NCBI GenBank assembly: GCA_019321725.1
Contig: CM033110.1
Location: 8,239,278 to 8,303,277 of the forward strand
Length of the DNA stretch: 64,000 nt
Origin: Paulownia fortunei
Taxonomy: Eukaryota > Streptophyta > Magnoliopsida > Lamiales > Paulowniaceae
Direction of reading: 5' to 3'
Shown here: positions 61,100 to 64,000 of the stretch, one piece after another
Numbering within the stretch: the stretch's first letter is position 1
Layout: every line of letters begins with the position of its first letter
Notes under the pieces: generated by a model
What the model was told of the DNA's origin: nothing
The model's database searches: none
The model's input: the letters and a program-made list of their open reading frames with translations, nothing else
Made by a program: the position numbers and the translations under genes

Positions 61100-61873
61100 G
61101 ATAGTCCTTGCAGTTTATCTTCCAGTGCCCTAGTTTACTGCAGTAATGGCACTTGTCAATGGCTTAAGAAGAAACCTTGTTGACACCACCCTTTGCCTTC
61201 AACTTTTTAGGTTTGAAGGAACTCTTTCCTTTCCTCTTTTCTCTCTTGGGCTTTGCAACCTTTGATTTGGATGAGGATCCAACAAGTATGACCGACTTGT
61301 CATTTTTCATGGTAGACTCAACTGTCTTTAAAATTGATATGTTGTTCATGTTAAAATTGACAACAAAGGTATCGAATGAGAGAGGCAAATATTGCAACAA
61401 CAGGACTATATAGAGTTTATTCTCCATAATGACTCCAAGGGACAAAACCTTTTAATGAGGGCTATCATTATCAATTCATGGTCATCAACTGAAGAGCCCT
61501 CATTTATACGATAGTTGAAAAGTTCCTTTAAGATATGATATCTCGTCTACCTAGTACATTCACCATACAACTCTTGCAGGTGAAGAAGGATCCCATATGC
61601 CGTGTCCTAGTCCTTGTTCTGCCTCTGAAGCTCATTTGACATTGATGCCAACATGCAACATCAAGCTTGCAGATTATCATCAACATGACACATATAATCT
61701 GCATAAGCTTCCAAAGTAATATCCTCCGGTGTAACTGAAGGAGGCGTGGTGTCAAGAATATATGCCCTCTTCTTAGATTGAAGGATTATCTTAAGGTTTC
61801 TTTACTAATCAATGAAGTTAGGCCAAGTTAATTTGTTTTTCTCAAGGATTGTTGCTAGTAGATTCTTTGCCAT
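61100..61873 (-). pseudogene. Copia Z gag
   Basis: The start is the ATG at 61873 (MAKNLLATILEKNKLTWPNF), a start shared in position and wording by X. It continues AYILDTTPPSVTPEDITLEA (about 61770-61700), CMLASMSNELQRQNKD (about 61665-61615), LLHLQELYGE (about 61590-61560), RYHILKELFNYRINEGSSVD (about 61540-61480) and FDTFVVNFNMNNI (about 61385-61345), then a Lys-rich stretch and a perfect zinc knuckle, CHYCSKLGHWKINC (about 61155-61114; C-x2-C-x4-H-x4-C). Five or more stops and a shift near 61445 break it. Confidence 0.9.
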
Positions 61874-63500
61874 TTTAGTAGAAAAATCTACAAAATATAA
61901 ATGAAGCAGAACATGAGAAAATCATATTCATTTAATATAAGATCTTTAATACTAAATGTCTCATACTGTTTTCTTTGAATTCCATCACCCCTAATGGAAG
62001 TTCGGGAAATCGAATTTCTTATTGGGCTTAAGGTCCAATAGAAATATTTCACATCCCAATTTTATGAGCCCATGAAATATTTCTATCGGTGGTCAACTCT
62101 TTGACAATTGTATCACTATACAATCCTCAAGTTTGGTTTGCTCACCTCTTCCCATATGCCCAAATTTTATGAGCTTATATGGTACTAAGTGTCTAACAAC
62201 ATTCATCAAATGTTCGTGTAGACAGAGCATCAAGATGTCCCACACCTCATAGCCGATATAATGAAGAGTCCATTGTACGAGCATCTCCATGCTTGGTAGA
62301 GATCACAACCTTCCAACACAAGACCACACCACGACTTATGGTCGGTGATGAAATGCAGTAGCGTCATCATGTCTCTACCTAACTTGTCCATTTTTGTTTG
62401 AAATCAAAAAAAATCTCATTAAGTTTTAATAATTTAGGGGTTTAAATTTTCCAAGACCTCCTCAATTTAATTACTAAGTGGGTTATTTAATGCTTGTCAT
62501 GACATGTGCGCAATTAAAAGCATTAAATTAAATCTAACATGTATCCTATGTAAAAAGCGATGTGATGATCATGGCCAACCTATGCTACCCATTTGAGCTA
62601 TAAAACAGGTCAAGATCAATCTAAGGGTAGAAATATAAAGAACTATTCTATTATATTTCATTTTTGTGCCCATACATTCATGGGCCTTGAATCTCCAATT
62701 CTATTACATTTGCATTTAATAACACATACAAGCATGGGCCTTTAGGCTTTGAATATCATCCATTTACAAAACTAAAATAGAAACCTCACTTTCTATTCTA
62801 CTCTATTTGCAATAATATAAATGAAATACAAAAATAGAATAAGAGGCTCCCCGGCCCCACAAACCTAAAGATAATTAAAATATATCCAATTATATTGGTC
62901 ATAGGCCCATGATCACCCCTAAATAAATCATGCAAAAAACATTCATCACATGAATTTTAAAGCATATAAATTTACCAAGTTATTTAACATTGCATATTCA
63001 AGACTTGGACACAATCTTCTGTTTTATGAAAAATAATTTTTCAACACTTTTTAATTAATAATTTATTTAAAATAAAAAAATAGAATATTTATTAAAATTT
63101 TGTGTAAATGTGCTGCCCAACAGCATATCGTGTGATAAACGACAAGTTGCCGCTAAGTTGCACAAGCACTGTGGAGCCACAGCCAGCCCTTGCATGCAGC
63201 AGGCTGGTGCGTGGGCAAGCCTTGCCCATGACCATTGTGTGTGCACAGATATCTTGCACGGGTGACAGTTGCTTGTGCTGCTGCTGCCTCGCAGCACACA
63301 GCTCGCTCGCTGCGACATGGGCTCTAAATTAATTCGCATTATATGCTTCGATGATGTATTTACATCAATATTTTAACAATTTAAATTATATGAAATTAAT
63401 AAGATTAATTATGTCTAAAACTGAAATACAAAAGCAACAAAAACATGTTCACTTATAAACATAGAAAACAAATCACAAGAACTATCAGTAATGTGAACCG
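61874..63500 (-). mobile_element. Copia Z leader, with a GC-rich segment
   Basis: This is about 1.6 kb of noncoding leader between primer site and gag. It corresponds to X's two leader parts. The segment 63108-63330 is GC-rich (gctgctgctgcc, ctcgctcgctgc) with overlapping open frames on both strands that lack any recognisable family. The rest is AT-rich. Confidence 0.75.
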
Positions 63501-63501
63501 T

Positions 63502-63514
63502 GGCTCTGATACCA
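63502..63514 (-). other. Copia Z primer binding site
   Basis: ggctctgatacca on plus is TGGTATCAGAGCC on minus, an unmutated tRNA-iMet site, one base inside the 5' LTR. The preceding ccgt extends the match to CCACGG, as at 13748. Confidence 0.93.
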
Positions 63515-63515
63515 C

Positions 63516-64000
63516 TATTGGGTTTGCTATAACCTAGGGGATAAGTGTAGCAGAAATTAACATTTTTAAATAAATCATAAAATAATGTTTATTGCAGTAC
63601 CCCCAGTTTCACAATGATTTAACGATCAACATTATTAATAGTCTATTTATAAACATAATTTAAATAAAAGCAATATAATTTGTTACCCTTTTCAAACTCT
63701 TTGATTTAATGTAAAATTTGAGGCAATCAATTGTCGGATGGTTGCAAGCTATCACCAAGGAGTCCACACGTCCTTCCTCTCAAGTGGTCCACACCTTGTA
63801 CTAGAATAACCAAAAATAAAAACCTGCTAGTGTTCTTTGTTTTTTTTTTCTAGATTAGAAAAGAATGCACACTAATATTTAATACAACCGATGGAATCAA
63901 AGATTGAGTATTTATTATAATTGTTCTTAATTCAACTAGTGTGGAAGAAGAACAATATCATATACTTAAATATTGAAGAGAAGAAAAGAGAGAAGAAGAG
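63516..64000 (-). mobile_element. Copia Z 5' LTR, first 485 bp in the window
   Basis: It starts tattgggtttgctataacc (terminal TGTT mutated to TATT) and is nearly collinear with 56004-56490, including ggcaatcaattgtc and ctatcaccaagga. It continues beyond the window. Comparing it with 56004-56490 would date the insertion. Confidence 0.93.

Larger units (their letters stand above)
56004..64000 (-). mobile_element. Copia element Z, nearly complete, continues past the window
   Basis: From the left it has a 3' LTR (56004-58134), pol in minus orientation (58135 to about 61060), gag (to 61873), leader, primer site (63502-63514) and the start of the 5' LTR (63516 on). The left target duplication candidate is gtttg (55999-56003); the right one lies outside. 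It is the most complete Copia in the window, yet gag and pol are broken and two catalytic motifs are changed. Order and motifs suggest a long-LTR Angela/Tork-like group, but I cannot fix the clade without alignment. Confidence 0.9.

Noticed and set aside
63067..63339. Opposed open frames near the end of Copia Z
   Set aside because: Same reason as the GC-rich leader segment in X: openness follows composition, and the frames are not conserved between X and Z.
1..64000. tRNA, rRNA or snRNA genes
   Set aside because: I found only primer binding sites (short tRNA complements) and no cloverleaf or rRNA-like stretch. A tRNAscan or Rfam run was not possible here.

Overview
The window looks like a repeat-dominated, AT-rich nuclear segment of a flowering plant. 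The evidence is the long plant-type LTR retrotransposons of both superfamilies. They include a chromodomain Ty3/Gypsy family of Tekay/Del type, Athila/Tat-type Gypsy elements with a tRNA-Asp-like primer site, and Ty1/Copia elements with a tRNA-iMet primer site and LTRs of about 2.1 kb. The species cannot be named from the sequence. I find no intact host gene, no rRNA or tRNA gene and no CRISPR array. Almost every open frame is either retrotransposon-derived or an accident of AT-rich repeats. Element and clade names rest on motifs I read by eye, not on a search.

Layout. 1-6352: tandem satellite, twelve copies of a unit of about 540 bp, each unit made of two diverged halves. 6353-8310: low-complexity DNA, a 141-bp tandem duplication, and a decayed Gypsy pol 3' end (+). 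8311-13746: broken Copia LTR, Tat-type 3' internal region and LTR (+), which contains a shortened solo Copia LTR with a perfect target duplication, then a Copia LTR 3' end. 13974-24451: Athila/Tat-type element (+) with both LTRs, tRNA-Asp-like primer site, and decayed gag, protease, RT, RNase H and integrase start. It also holds a fragment of a plant LOG (cytokinin-activating phosphoribohydrolase) gene and a solo Tekay-type LTR.

25459-55177: one Copia element on the minus strand (called X here), split by a solo LTR at 29195-31569 and by a large Tekay-type block at 33053-52650 (called M). M is itself split by a rearranged plus-strand Tekay-type element (37295-43347, called P) and by a solo LTR (47055-50212). 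55178-56003: start of a plus-strand Copia LTR (W). 56004-64000: Copia element Z on the minus strand, with full 3' LTR, decayed pol and gag, primer site and the first 485 bp of its 5' LTR before the window ends.

How the parts relate. This is a nest of insertions, not an operon or pathway. Target-site duplications read directly from the sequence fix the order: P and the 47055 solo LTR went into M, M went into X, W probably went into X's 5' LTR, and Z went into W. All coding parts carry stops, frameshifts or lost catalytic residues, so no element here appears autonomous. The points most worth checking are the LOG fragment inside the Athila-type element, the inverted LTR tail of P (a possible long hairpin), the LTR-internal-LTR-internal chain of M, and the dimeric satellite. 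I did not find a convincing new functional system.
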